Shown here: positions 10,931 through 23,610 of the stretch, piece by piece
Layout: the number at the start of each line of letters is the position of its first letter
Numbering within the stretch: position 1 is the first letter of the stretch
Assembly (NCBI GenBank): GCA_023653785.1
Contig: JAMKCH010058523.1
Coordinates: forward strand, 1 to 64,000
DNA length: 64,000 nucleotides
DNA from: Ophioderma brevispina
Taxonomy: Eukaryota > Echinodermata > Ophiuroidea > Amphilepidida > Ophiodermatidae
Reading direction: 5' to 3'
Notes under the pieces: generated by a model
The model's database searches: none
What the model was told of the DNA's origin: nothing
The model's input: only the letters and a program-made list of their open reading frames with translations
Program-made: the position numbers and the translations under genes

Positions 10931-13435
10931 AAGTAGTATGCAATTTGCCACAATGACAAAGCACCTTCGCCGCTCACCTTCATTGATATTGCCCCGGGCT
11001 ATGCCCTCATGGACCAATAATTGCCGATCTGTCACAGATGGTGTGGACTTAATTGGAGCGTCTTGACAAAATAGGAATATTATATTGTAAATAAAAACCA
11101 GGGAACAAAATCAATGGGAATTGACTGTGCCCATAATCAGATTTTCACGTTAATTCATCACACTCCGTTTGGCGCTTCCGCGGTTAGGAATTTACCATGC
11201 TTCGATAGCTAAGGGAAAATAATCAACGGCCCCCCGTAATGCAGGGGCACACCAAGAACCAGCTATGCTATGCAAATGGAGCTAATGCTATGCAGCAGAG
11301 ATGCTAGCCAAATGACCGTAAATAAAATCTAGAGTGCTAGCGGCCGATGTTATTTTGCAAATTTGTTGTGGGGAAGAAAGTACCCGAGATAGTGCACTTT
11401 CGAAATTCCATCCAAGAAGCAGCAGCTCTCACATTTTTAAAACAGCAAATCAAGGCTAAACAGTAACACAGCACGTTCTACATTACTGGTGCAAAGGGAT
11501 GACTCTTACGTTCCAAAAGGCCATGTAGACAACTAGTTGTCTCAAGGAGGGGGGCGGAAGCGGTGTTTCGACTTCGAAACCGGCAAAACTACATAACCGA
11601 AAAAGTGAATGGTCGCCGTCGGAGCATAATGATCATCATCATTCACTCATCACTACGGCTCGAGGTTGGAGTTGGGGACATGTTGGACCATTTTGCAATG
11701 CCATATCACCGATTTTTGCATCCAGTGGTAGGTACAGACACCAACGGTCGCTAGATTAAGCTAAAAAATTTGTGTTTGCAAACTCAAAACACAAATTTGA
11801 GAATGTCAAAAGGTCAGTCGAAATAATGATGGATGGTAAATTCGGAAACCTTGCACTCTTAACGCAGTGCAAAGCGATCGTTCTGCTCACATAGCAGGGC
11901 CGCTTCAACAAAACAGTCTGGCTTCTATGGCGAATTCATGATTGTTGGCAGTTGTCAATGATGATATTGTTCCCATTTTCATATTTTTTTCAGAAATCCC
12001 ATGAGGGAATCAATGCTCGGGGTATGCTCATCTGATGAATTAGCACGATTCATCTTCACTGGTGGGTTAAACGTTCATGCTTTGTTATTTAATAAAAACT
12101 TGTTTTCACCATGGCATATTAAGGTCTTGCCATGCATAACCGGGAATAGTCATAGCCTACGCCTCCCTGTCATGCAATGTGGCCTACCCGCCTATGTGAA
12201 AGACACAATGATGGCATGACGAATCGTGCTAATTGAATGGTTGTTTTCTAATTTTGCTAAAATGCATTGAATTATAAATTAGAAGTCGACATTGTCATGA
12301 TGTATTTGTAGTTGCTGCAAATTCCATTCAGAAACAGTAGGGCCTTTGAAGGTTTGAGTTTACTCAAGCCTTCCAGTGTAGGCCTACTTTAAACAGGCCA
12401 GCAGTTAGGTGTTAATCAGTATTCAAACTTTTTAGGTACGAGTACTGATAACTGCTGGCTAACTGCGGGGGCCTACATGCCTAGGCCCTAGGCCATGGCT
12501 AGGCTGGCCTAGGCCGGTCCTAGGCTCATGAGTTTGATTACACAAGCAGATGATCTCTATTTTTGTTCATAAACTGACATGCTCAAGTATCAAATCAAAA
12601 TTTAACATGCCATCCTCAGACTCAACTGAGTTTTAACTAACCTTTTTTAGGATATTTATGAAGGTGACTGAGGGCGAGCGCCTAGGCCTACATAGAAAAA
12701 GCACCAGCAGATCTTTGCCCGATATCAAGTTGGAAGAAGAAGGCTCACACGTACATTTGGACACTTCAGAAAGTTTTCTGACTAGGCCTGTGGTTTACGA
12801 AGCTGTGCATCACGAAATGACCCTTTAAAATGATTGCCACAACTAGTCAGCCTCGTGAATCGTGAGCCAGTGACAGACATCCGCTATGATATATTGTAAA
12901 GTTATGGAGGTTCGGTTTACTCAACAGTGTAAATTCCTTGCATGCAATACCCATAGTCAATCCTGGTGTTAACAACAAGATAATTATTAGTAGGCCAGGC
13001 TATGGCCTCTATAGTCAATTGGCTAGGATAGGCACGGGGTAAAGCTTCAAATTAGCTGGCCTTGCTACGCTACACGATACTTTGTCGCTGAGCCCAATAC
13101 GAGCGGAAGTATTCGGTTATCGTTCGGCGTTCAAACAACGATACTTGAGTATTTGTACAGAATCACAATGCCTACCTATGCAAAAATACACACTGCTTTT
13201 GCGCACTATTATGAGGCCCCCTATTTTGGTGGATACTTCGTCCGGCCTTAACTAAGGAGTGACGTCATAGCTTTCAAGCAGAGGCTTAATGTGGAGGAAA
13301 TGGCATTAAACCGCAGTTGTAATCGCGAGTGTACAAAGTCGGTGCGCGCTGCGTGCGCGATTACCGAATGTACAATAGCTGCCCAAAAGCTACGGACGAC
13401 GAAGTATAATCCAAGGTTAGTTAGTGTAAAACGTG
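10931..13435. other. No gene recognised; TAGGCC-rich segment
   Basis: AT-rich DNA with a cluster of TAGGCC/GGCCTA words at about 12340-12530 and 12685, including the phrase CCTAGGCCCTAGGCC. Short frames at 11563-11754 and 12001-12219 show no motif. The segment 13080-13400 is CpG-rich (words such as GTGCGCGCTGCGTGCGCG), but I see no promoter element that can be tied to a gene. Confidence 0.4.
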
Positions 13436-13506
13436 AAAGCGCAAGACACTAGTGAATTGGACTTGATTCCAGTTAATACTTCTAAATTCACTAGTACTTG
13501 CGCTTT
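13436..13506. repeat. Short stem-loop (71 bp)
   Basis: Left arm AAAGCGCAAG + ACA + CTAGTGAATT pairs with AATTCACTAGT + A + CTTGCGCTTT. The loop is about 26 bp. The word GCGCAAGACA also occurs near 51390. It could be a tiny MITE core; function unknown. Confidence 0.6.
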
Positions 13507-14879
13507 AACTTCCGCTTTAAAGCCTAATCAAATAAGTCTATGATAGGGCCATGCCTCCCAATTACAATCATGACACTCGTGTATTGCAGAAGCAGCGTCA
13601 GAGTACTGGTGATAGGAAGGGAAAGCAGGAGTAAGAGACAAAACCATACACTTCAAAACACAACAAAATCCAACAAATCGGTAAAAAAATAACCGGCGGA
13701 ATGATACCGCTGTAATACGTGTAACCCCTAAAATTATTGAATTCCAACCAGGCTCTGGTTGGACAGGTAACAGTAACAGCACTTTGATGAGTAGAGTCAG
13801 CAAAATGCTCTTGCAATGATCTTACGGTTTATGTCAGGTTATGGACTGGTTATTTTGATTGGTAAATAACAAAATGTGGATTTTCTATAAAGCTCATGAA
13901 CCCTGTGGGTCTATTTATTTATTCAATTAAAGTTTAATATTTCGAGTTGTTAAAACACGCAAAAATGCGATTGAAATAGCTTGAATTACTATCTTTATCC
14001 CCACAATATAGTCCGGAAATTCCTCTGGCCAATAATGCTATGCTTGCCTTTACGTTCGAAATAGTAATATTACCTAAATCAAGTATGATGCTCATTTTGG
14101 AGAACGTGTGTGAACCATCATTAATCGCCTGCGTGAGAGGGTTTCGTGACGTGCATCTTACGTAGAAAGTCATTGGAAAGAACGGTGAATTCTGCCGATG
14201 CGATATTTTGGGGAAGGGGGTATTTACGACCCACACTTTGCTTGCGTAAACAAGGGCTGGTGCCGGTGTCTTTTAAAACTCATCGGAGGAATAAAACGGG
14301 TTGAGGAACCACCCAAGATGGGAGGATCTGCTCAGCAGGAATTGGCATATGCAAATAAGTTTACCGAATAGTCCACATGGCGGTGCCCGGTGCTTCAAGG
14401 GTATATGTGGCAATGGCAAGCAGAGACTGGTGCACACGATGAATCTTTGACCTTGATTGCCTAATATAACACTCAACAGAGTAAATCTAGAAGTTAGGGG
14501 CTGCATCACATGCACTGGTTAGGATTGAGGAATCACTTCTTAAATTATTTTAATATCGTGGGTCTATATCGTTGGCTTCCGGTGTACATCGCCATGCGAT
14601 GTAGATGTGTAATGGAAGATATGCGATATCATTCTTGGCCAGATATTAAGAATAGCTGAACTACAAGACATTGGGCCTCTAGCCAAGAAAGCCCTTGAAG
14701 AGGGACTGAAGAGAGAGAGATATTGGTTCTGAGTAGTATGGTGTATTTCATGAACCAGAAACGTGGGCGCATCAGAGGAATTGTGTGAAGAAATAAACAT
14801 TTTTGTGACCAAGAAACATTCTAATCTTAATCCTTCAGAAGGGGATATTTCGATAGAATAGGAAAGCTTTATACCAGGG
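13507..14879. other. No gene recognised; unassigned minus-strand frames
   Basis: Three successive minus-strand open frames occupy about 13934-15022: 100, 80 and 152 codons. They are in different frames, lack splice signals that would join them and show no known motif. The longest (14564-15022) overlaps the plus-strand ORF1-like segment described next. I do not call them genes. Confidence 0.3.
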
Positions 14880-15101
14880 CAAAAATCAGTACTTTTGATT
14901 TTTTTAGGGACACCTGGATATGTGAAATCTCTCGTTGTACCTTTTAACGTTGTTAAACATTTAATTAAACAAAACTCTAAATCTATTAAACCATGCAATA
15001 TAAAATTCACTTCAAATTGCAACCTTTATAAAAAGGACTTTATAAAAATCTTAAAACAAATCAGCTCCTTCGAAAAGTTATCACCTGAGGTGGCCTTATA
15101 G
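14880..15101 (+). pseudogene. Possible non-LTR retrotransposon ORF1 fragment
   Basis: The plus-strand frame reads VPFNVVKHLIKQN, then SIKPCNIKFTSNCNLY and LKQISSFEKL. The spacing (PF-x-V-x-K-x-L, a short gap, an I-K/N-F-x-S-x-x-L strand, then L-x-x-I-x-x-F) resembles the N-terminal RNA-binding segment of ORF1 proteins of some LINE elements. There is no Cys-His knuckle or reverse transcriptase beside it, and the frame stops at 15101. This is a pattern impression, not a family assignment. Confidence 0.25.
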
Positions 15102-16244
15102 CTTGAAATAACACAGCAAGCAGTTACTGGGATAATGGAATATGGTTATTTTTAAACGGAAATACTCCAGTTATTTCACCGATTTGGAAGTCGCCGGCAA
15201 CGTTAGTTTGATTATGATCTGCTCATTATGTGGCAAGTCGTGGACGTGCCCGCCATGGAAAACAGGTTGGCTCCTCCTTTTTTAAGCTTTCATGTCTAGT
15301 TAGTTTTGAGGCGGGGCCTGAAAAGTTTTTAAAATGTTCACTATTCATTTAGGTGCAGTCAAATTGAATGAAAATCAAACGGGTTCATATTCATAGAGCT
15401 AGAATATAACCTAGAGGGGAAACACTCGTGTTATTTTTTGAAAGGCCAGCAACGTAACCGATTTCTCTCACAACTCTCATGCGAATTCCTTCTTGTGCTG
15501 CGCAAACCGCCACGCGTCGTCCGTGTTTACTGCACAAGCACACGCATCTACAAATCTCTGCGTCACGCGTTATGTATATCAGTTTGTTGGATTTCCCCAG
15601 TGTTCCATATTGTCTGATAGGCCGATTTTTTTCATAATTATGCGAAAAAAACATCGATTGGAAGAAACCATGCATCTAAAAAAGATTCCTGCATTCCTAA
15701 TGCACAAAAAAGCTCCCGATGACCCCGTAAATTTGCTAGGAAAAGAGGATAAGAGATTATTTGAGGTCGAGTGGGTGATAGCATTGTGGCATCAGGTTGT
15801 TATGTGTTTTTCACTAAGTGTGACGAACGTAAAATACCCCGTCGCTTCATAAATATGGGATAAGACTTTCCAAAACGACTATACGTAAACCAAATGGTGG
15901 TGCCCAAAAACTATGTTAATGAAGTGTGTATGCTCATTATAATTACTTTTGGGCCACCTTCGATTTTGGTTACGCGTTTGTGGAGGAGAATCGCTGTCTA
16001 TCTTATATAAGTCGTTGGTCATATTGTATATACTGAAGTAGAATGGAGTGTCTCTCACCTTGCTTGGGCCTTGCGTATCAGAGAATATAAAACTGGGTTG
16101 CGCGTTTTGGCCCTATCTAAGGTTTCACGTCAATCTGTCGTGGTTGGGGTAGGGGTAAAGTTTACCTTCTCGCAGCAGAGGAGTTTTCAGAAAGCCCCAC
16201 AATCACATGCAAAACTTGTCAAAATCCCACTGCATTAGTGTAGA
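15102..16244. other. No gene recognised
   Basis: The longest open frame is 119 codons at 15493-15852 (plus), overlapped by a 94-codon antisense frame. No domain, splice or repeat signal convinces me. Confidence 0.35.
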
Positions 16245-16714
16245 AATAGGGTAGCTCTAAGAGATTTTGGCCCGAAATTATGCTCCAGGACCAGCTGCTC
16301 CAGGGACTCATATGCTCCTGGAGGCCGTGTGTCGGAGCAGCTGGTCCCGGAGCATATGGTCCTGGAGCATAAATATCTGGAAAAAATATTATAAGTAAAT
16401 ATGCTCCAGGAGCATATTTGAATACGAAATGGTCCAGGAGATATGGCAAATATGCTCCTGGATGCAGTGGATAAATATTCTAAGGTTCAAATACTGCTCC
16501 AGGGAGCATATTTGCCATATGCTCATGGACCGTTTGCATATTGAAATATGCTCTGGAGCTGTTGACTTTTGGACAGATTATCTAGCTCCAGGGACATAAT
16601 ATGATCCAGACCAGCTGACTCCATGGACCATATGCTCCAGGAGCATATGGTTCTGGAGCAGCTGTCCTGGAGCATGATTTCGGGGCCAAAATCTCTTAGA
16701 ACACAATAGGGTAG
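16245..16714. mobile_element. Foldback element with 10-bp target-site duplication
   Basis: A 10-bp direct repeat AATAGGGTAG (16245-16254 and 16705-16714) brackets a 450-bp element whose ends are inverted copies: TCTAAGAGATTTTGG at 16256 and CCAAAATCTCTTAGA ending at 16700, continued inward by CCCGAAATTATGCTCCAGGA and its counterpart. The interior holds many short self-complementary words of the type ATATGCTCCTGGAGCATAT (near 16400, 16635) plus degenerate ones. No coding capacity. The target duplication shows that this is a real insertion. Superfamily is uncertain; 9-10 bp duplications are known for Mutator-like elements. Confidence 0.85.
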
Positions 16715-17340
16715 ACGTTTTCCATATAAGAATGTCCAATGATGCATAAATGAGGATTGCCCATTCATTCCGGCCAAGCGAAGCTGCACACCGTCAAACA
16801 GCGCATGACCGGATAATCTATGCTAGAGGTCAATTGACTGTTATCCCCAGAGGTTTTCATTGTACAGACTTTGATCACAAAATAGGCATCAATCCTTATT
16901 GTCCTAATCGGACTAATATCTGGAACATTGAAATAACTCAAATAAGCCCTCATAAATCAAATTTACTGCTAGAAGTATATGTGCTGTGCAAGTGACCATT
17001 ACGTGACACCTTGTATTTACACTGGTTCTGACCACAAACCATGCATGTGTGATGGAACGTTCTGAAATTGTCCTCTCCCTTTGGGGAGGGTAGTCGAGGG
17101 CCAAATGTTGTATGTGTAAGCAAGTATTTCAATACGGAATAAATGTCGCATCTAATCATAGTGCCGCAGTTGCACACTCCCATAGAAAAAACGTTTACAC
17201 ATTGGCACCCCAGGGTGGAGGTGGACAGAAACATAACATCCATCCAGACAGGGCGACCCGGGAAAACTATCAAAGGGTAGGGGACCCGATCAACAACTAG
17301 TCCCCAATTGTACTTCATTCAAAATCTGAGATTTTGATAT
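16715..17340. other. No gene recognised
   Basis: Overlapping short frames on both strands (up to 122 codons at 16950-17318, minus) with no motif. None is flanked by convincing splice sites. Confidence 0.35.
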
Positions 17341-17580
17341 CAAAAAAAAAAAAAAAAAAAACAAAAATAAAAAAAAAAAAAAAAGGGGGGGGGGGGGGGG
17401 GTGGACGGGGGTGAGGGGGGGGGTAAAAAAATTAAGGGGGGGGGGGGGGGTGGGGGCGGGGGGGGGGGGGGGGTGGGGGTGTGGGGGGGGGAGGGGGGGC
17501 GGGTGGGGGTGGTGGCGGAGGGGGGGGGGGGGAAAATACAACGAACAATCAAACATACAGAAAAACAAAAAAAAAAAAAA
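17341..17580. repeat. Poly(A)/poly(G) strand-asymmetric tract
   Basis: A-rich run (17341-17384), then about 145 bp that are almost purely G with scattered T, A and C (17385-17532), then a second A run (17566-17580). The plus strand is essentially all purine. On the minus strand it reads as poly-proline and poly-phenylalanine frames, which are not genes. Such G blocks can form quadruplexes, but long homopolymers are also where assemblies fail. Confidence 0.9.
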
Positions 17581-19544
17581 ATAAGTTCATATTTTTCTCA
17601 TACCCCAGTGAAATTTTTGACCCAAATGTTTCCTTCGATGGTTAGGAACAGAAATACGTCTCCAAATGTGGCTGACACGTTGTGTCCTATGGGCCAATTA
17701 AATTAGAAGCCAATATTTTTGCTTTCTACTATCCAAAATGGCTGGAATGATTAACTCAAAATATTTTCAGCGAATGTGTTGATGTCTGGCCATGCGGTTA
17801 GCAAATGGAAATATGAACATAAAACATTTATAGGGATGACATGACTCCCAAGACCTATTTTGATTATTGTACATGTTTGCCGGAAACATAAGATGATTTT
17901 TCATTAAGTTTGAGCTGAATTGGGCCAAACGTGTGCATTATATCGTCATGATCTTCCATACAGGCCAATCGACCATTGAGTGGCGAAATTGAGTTGTTTG
18001 CATATTATGATACATATAACAAGCTCTTTAATATACAAAATATTGAGCAAAAATAACATTCCCTAAATTTTAGGAATAATTAGATTTCCACTTTGGGGAA
18101 TCATACCCAAACCCAAATGAAAGTCTTCAAACAGACCAATCTGATTCGTCTGTTTGCGTATCTGGAAAAACCACCGTGCACGGGCTTGCTTATAAGTGAG
18201 TTATAGTCAATGGGAATACTGCCGAGAGTCTCTCCTCGCTGTCAACACGGGGGGGGGGGGCTTTTATAGAAGTCTGGTCGAAGTTTATAATTAGTACAAT
18301 GTGTGTAGCGGTATCTGAGACATTTTGGCCCACACTCAAAAAAACTGTAAAAAAATTAAAAACTGATTCAATCAAAAACACTGAAAAAGCTACAGCGTGC
18401 ATCAATAAAAATATAAAAAGTAAAAAGAATAAAAAAAAGGGCAAAATACAAAAAATAAAAAAAATAAAAAAAATCAAAATGTCAACCAAAATTTACGGTT
18501 GCATTTAGAATGTAAAATTAAGTTTGATTGTGGTATAAGACATATGCAGTATGCTTTCAAACTGGAAAATAGTAAAGTTGAATTTGAATGGAACTATTAA
18601 AAGCTGTGGTTTATGGGATATTGTTGGCAGAATTGCTCCCCAGTATTTTCCTTATAAGATTTACAGTATTTTCCGGTACTAACTTATGAATTGAGATCCT
18701 TAGTAGTGTATTATAACAATGTGGATATTATAATTCAAATACGAGCCTCTCTATAAATTGGTCGTAATCGTAATAGGCCTCGCGAAATTGGACAAACAAG
18801 TATTTACTATATTTTTAATGTACGGTCCAAGTATTGTCTTTTTCTGTCTTTTTCTTTTTTTACTGTGAGCGCACGTTATTTCGTATATACAAGATGCATG
18901 TTAGTAGTGGGTATAAACAAAAATATGCATTTTAGCTGCATGGTGTTCTTACCAGACGTAGATTGTAAGAGTGTATTGACTCTGTCTAAGCGACGATCGG
19001 GGCGATGAGCACGGCAATAAGGAGGCCTACGTTTACATTTTGAATCGCGCCAGTTGTTTATTTTATATTATTTTTTATTGTTTTTGACATTATAGTTAAA
19101 GGATCTGTATTTTGTAATGATGGCAACTATAAGTTTCATCATGAGAATAATTCACATACCCTAATTCATTGAGAAGTGAGAACAAACAAACATAACATGT
19201 ATTAAGTTACGTGGTAAAATCTGTGCAAAAAATAGGAACATTACTCAGTTGTACAACCTGTTGCTGCAAATTAATGAGGTTGAAAGTTTTGTACTAAAGT
19301 AAAAGATTCAAATCAGCTAAGTGAATTAAGTTATAACAACAAGGATAATTTTTAACTCCATAAAGGACATAAACACTCACTAATGTATTTTCACAACTTT
19401 TTTTTAGATAGTAAAAACCTCTTGTTGAAACCCTTTCAAGTTTTGGTATGATATTTGTCCATTTTATGTACAATATTAATTTGACAAGGAAAATAATGTA
19501 GATACATACAAATTCAATTCATATATTCCCATTTATGGTAGCCT
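17581..19544. other. No gene recognised; one inverted-copy repeat
   Basis: The segment 17900-17990 (word AGGCCAATCGACC) recurs inverted near 22195-22260 (GGTCGATTGGCCTG), with flanking similarity (CTTCCATACAGG and CTGTTTGGAAG). At 18330-18480 the sequence is very A-rich and encodes only a lysine-rich frame. A G run of 12 lies at about 18249-18260. Confidence 0.4.
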
Positions 19545-19690
19545 AGTGATCGTCGTATTAGGGATTGGGTTTCATATAAGAGGGTCCCAGGTTTGATTCC
19601 TAGTGTCATAGTAGATAGGCTTACCGTTTAAAAGTACTTACATGTTAATTTTACAGCCAAAATTAACCTCCGCTACCCGAGCCATTTTTT
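19545..19690 (+). mobile_element. tRNA-like SINE head
   Basis: Has the two internal pol III promoter boxes with roughly tRNA spacing: an A box in GTAGCCTAGTGATCG (19558) and a B box GGTTTGATTCC (about 19590). A 7-bp acceptor stem cannot be paired cleanly, so this is a tRNA-derived SINE fragment rather than a tRNA gene. It continues into a non-tRNA body with an adjacent near-palindrome, GGGGTGGTACCACCCC (19711). Confidence 0.5.
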
Positions 19691-22284
19691 AAACAAAAAC
19701 TCCCGAAGGGGTGGGGTGGTACCACCCCATTGTGTGAGTTCCGTTACTGAACATCCGATTCTGTAAATTGGTACAAACGGATTTTTAGATTAGAGTTTCT
19801 TATTCCATTTGTACGAAATAAGTACCAACATCCCCATTATGACGTCACTATGACGTCAATATTGAGGAAAGTGCGAACGAGAACATAATGAAATATAGGG
19901 TGGAAATTAATATTTCGCAATGTTAGCGACCCAAACACCTTATAAGCACTAAAATGCTCTCATTAGATAAAAACTAGTCATTTTTCCCATCATGAAAATG
20001 TGATATTCTAACCTTTTTGGGGATCACCTTTCTCTTTACTATACCCCGCGTGAATGTTTGTTTTGGATAAAAAAGGAGCGAAATATGTCAAACTGACAAA
20101 TTACATTAAAAAAAAAATCTGGCACCAAAACGGGGGGCTATAGCTAGCCGGGGAAAAACCTGAAGGGGTGCTACTCACCCCCCCCCCCCCCTTAGGTAGA
20201 CAGAGGGTTTAAGATCAAATAAGCAATGTAAAAACAAAAGAACATCTAAATCTTTTTGCGTTTTCCTTTTTCTTTCATTAATTTTCCATCATTACTCGAT
20301 ATATTTTTTGAGTTACAGCAACTTTAGGTTGATAATATTTCACTAACTTGATAATTTATTTATGTGTTACATAAATAAGCGCAATAAAGTAATGTGGTTT
20401 TGAGTACATGTAGACAAATTTCACATTTCAGCCATCTCAATTAAAATACGTGATTAATGTTAACTTAAAAAGATAACATAAATTATTCAATAAAATTGAA
20501 TGCCACCCGATTACGCTTATGGAGGATGATACAGTTTTTTTTGAAATATTTCCTTTCAATTCCACAAAAACGAAAGATTGTTAACATGAGAAAATTTTCA
20601 TTCTACCATTTTCAATTAAATACCCCTTTGATAAGCAGAATATGGCAATTTGCATTGAAATCAAACGTCAGAAGCCTTGTCGGCAAACTGCCATCTTAAC
20701 CTCAAAATGGTAGTTTTTTTTATCATAGAAAGTTTTCAACCACAGAAAGAGCAACTACTCTAAGAGTGCTAGACTCAAAGGTGATTGATGAATGAATGAA
20801 ACATTATACGCAAATGATCTGTTTGATGACAAAAATAAATAATATCCATGGGAACATTCAATTTCATTTCAAATTGTTCTGATATTACACTCCGAAGTCG
20901 TTATTTTTACGAGGTTTAGATACGTCATTTGAAACTAATTGCTAAAATACTCGTGCCTATGGTTTTCGTTACTGAAAGTAAGCTAATGAATCTGTATCAT
21001 TTCAGTAACAGTTGGAACTACTGAAATGTATATTTTATAAATGAAAGATACCATATGATTGTTAAGCGTTTGTTTTAGTTTAATTGATACTGAATAATAA
21101 CAATATTTCCTTATAAACACGTGTTGTATGTGTCTATCATTAGAATTTAAAGTGATTTTTCGTCCCCGACGCCTCGTAAATTTAATAAAATATGAATGAC
21201 TTGATGTAAGATTAAAGCTGTCTTCGTGATAACTAGTGATCTTGCTGCCTTTACTCTAACAAAAAGTATAAAAACACACACCTTCAACCATAAACAGATA
21301 AATCACCACTTCTTCCACTAAACGTTATAGCCAAAGTTATTATGCAATTAAGTCACAAACACATGGTTTCAAACGTAGGCATACGATTTGGAGTCCATAG
21401 TTGTACTTACACAGGGGCTACATTTGGAAATACAGCAAAATACGGTAAAATTTGATGTCCAAGTTACCAGGCGTAAAAACGACTACAACTGGAGCTTTGA
21501 TTCGATTTTTTTTTCGAGAAGTCAATCATTATCGTAAATCAGTATTATAATTTTTCAATTCAATGTTTTTTTTTTTTTTTTTTTTTAAAAATTGCTATAA
21601 ATTTTACAAGGAAAATTCTGGCAGCAATTCTTCGAACAAAACCCCGTAAATCATCTTTTACAGGTTTCAATTCAAATTAAGGTTATTTATAGCTTGATGT
21701 ATTAAATTTTACAAACAAATAAAAAAAATAAAATATTAATTAAATCAATTCTAATACAAAATAAAAATTGTTAGAACCTCATCATTCTTCTTTTCTAGCT
21801 TTACTGGCAATTATTTTGCCTGTAAGAGACAATGTCACCTTAGAAAACGTACACAAGCATCGTCATTTCTTGCGCCCTCCGCAGGCAAAAGTTAGGTTCA
21901 AACATGTTGATTACCACCGCCTGATGCGATTTCGATTGACTCTTTTGAGTACGCCAAACAGCTCAATGTGAATTGTCTCCTTTGACATAGAAGAAACAGA
22001 GGACCGTTTTTTAGTTTTGCCAAAACAGACCAATCACTTTGTAATGTAAAATTGACAAAGGCAAACAAGGATACTTAAGGAAAGCGTGCTCAAAATGAAG
22101 AACAAAAGTTTCAAGTCCACAATGTCCAATAAATCATTTTCCTAAGTGTTTCAAATTTTAGAATGCAAGACAGTTCATAATTCTCGAAAACTCAATGCCG
22201 ATATCTCGAAATGTGACTTTTGGTCGATTGGCCTGTTTGGAAGATTCGTGAAGATATGTGCAATAGTTGAAATCATCCAAGCTT
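19691..22284. other. No gene recognised
   Basis: AT-rich with a C run near 20178-20191 and a T run near 21566-21587. Open frames are at most 67 codons and unremarkable. CATTATGACGTCACTATGA near 19833 contains TGACGTCA, the consensus of CREB/ATF sites, but no transcript can be tied to it. Confidence 0.4.
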
Positions 22285-22520
22285 AAGTGATTTATTGGTA
22301 TGAATCTATCGCATATATATATCTATAGTAGATATATATATATATATATAATATAGAGATAGATAGATAGAGCTAATAGAGATAGAGAGAGATAGAGGAG
22401 GATAGAGCGGATATATTATAGAGATAGATATATATATATTATATAATAGATATCTATAATATATAATTGAAATATCCCTAAATAAAAACGTAAAGTATGG
22501 TTTTCATAGCCATTGGAGTA
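22285..22520 (+). repeat. Dispersed repeat family E, copy with internal microsatellite
   Basis: Left part TTTATTGGTATGAATCTATCG and right part GAAATATCCCTAAATA, then CATTGGAGTATTCCTTTGC, match the copies at 36565-36860 (plus) and 24640-24925 (minus). In this copy the short CATATATA between the halves is replaced by the microsatellite listed next. Confidence 0.75.
22311..22462. repeat. TA/GATA microsatellite inside repeat E
   Basis: Roughly 150 bp of TA dinucleotides and GATA/GAGA tetranucleotides (blocks of ATAT, AGATAGATAG, AGAGAGATAG). The other two copies of the host repeat have only about 10 bp of TA-rich sequence at the same site. Confidence 0.9.
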
Positions 22521-22799
22521 TTCCTTTGCAAAAAAAAAATCCAGAGTTATTAAGGACAAATGTACACAACTGTACAGCAATGCTATCAGGGGAATATATC
22601 ACGTGACTTCAGCAGTTTGCCACAAGCCCATCCTTGTGACCTCGTTGTTAAGCACACAAGGATAGGAGGAGTTCGTTTGAGAGTTTATTGCAAAAAACTA
22701 CACTTTTTAAAACCTCAGTGATCTGAGAAACATTGTAAAGGGGATTGTTTTAGATATCATTTTGTGAGTAAAAAAGGTTTTAGTTGGCCTATCTAAACA

Positions 22800-23610
22800 C
22801 TAAAAATCCATGAAAACGTGACATTTTAACCAATTAAGTGCATAAGGGGTGTTTGCACTTCGTTAGTGCATAACGGGGGTCCTAGGGACGCCCCCCTACC
22901 GAATAGAACCACTTTCCTAAAGGATTTGTAGATGAATTCCATACATGTTAGAAGCTTCAAAGACACCAACCAATAAAGAAATAAAAACTGAAGAAGGGTT
23001 CAGTAAGAAATTAGGGGCAAAACATTGATTTTATTTTTTTTGCGTCAAAATGTGCGAAAAAGACCACTAATTTGTTTCGCATTTTCTACGGCAGCTTCAC
23101 CAGACTTGTGCTGATTGCTATAATTGGTGAAGAATGAACTATATTACCCATATTAATGCACAACATAAATGTCTCATGCCATTTTATATTTTTTAGGGTA
23201 CATGTATAATTTCATATTCATCACCGTAAACCGTACATGATGTATTATAAAATATTATGGTCCCAATGGCCTACATACTTTGCAAGATTTTTTTTAATTA
23301 TTTACTTTTATGTAACTAGGTGTATGAATTATAAAATCAGATAACAGTAACTGTAAACGATGTTTCATTTTTGCATGGGCACTTCCGTTAGCATAAGGGG
23401 GCTCCTTAGGGACCCATGCTAATTAACGCACAAAGCGACGCGATGGATTTGAATTTTTTGCACCGGATGCAAGCGCAATAAAAGTTAGACGAATACAAAA
23501 AAATATAATAAACCAAATATATTGCAGCGTTTTAAAAAATCTCCGGCTGAAAACAAAAAAAATGGGTTACCTTAGGAAACACCTTCCCCCTATGCAGGGT
23601 TAAAGAGACA
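22800..23610. repeat. Dispersed repeat family F, longer copy 2
   Basis: The word GTTAGTGCATAACGGGGGTCC (22863) is echoed by GTTAGCATAAGGGGGCTCC near 23388. The distal block at 23518-23590 (ATATATTGCAGCGTTTTAAA) matches copy 1 at 10550. No coding frame of note. Boundaries are approximate. Confidence 0.45.

Noticed and set aside
14564..15022. 152-codon minus-strand open frame, one of the longest in the window
   Set aside because: No motif, no splice context, codon use like random AT-rich DNA, and it overlaps a more protein-like plus-strand frame.
17290..17568. Poly-proline/poly-phenylalanine frames on the minus strand
   Set aside because: Direct translation of the G and A homopolymers.
18299..18508. 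Lysine-rich frame
   Set aside because: Product of an A-rich low-complexity tract.
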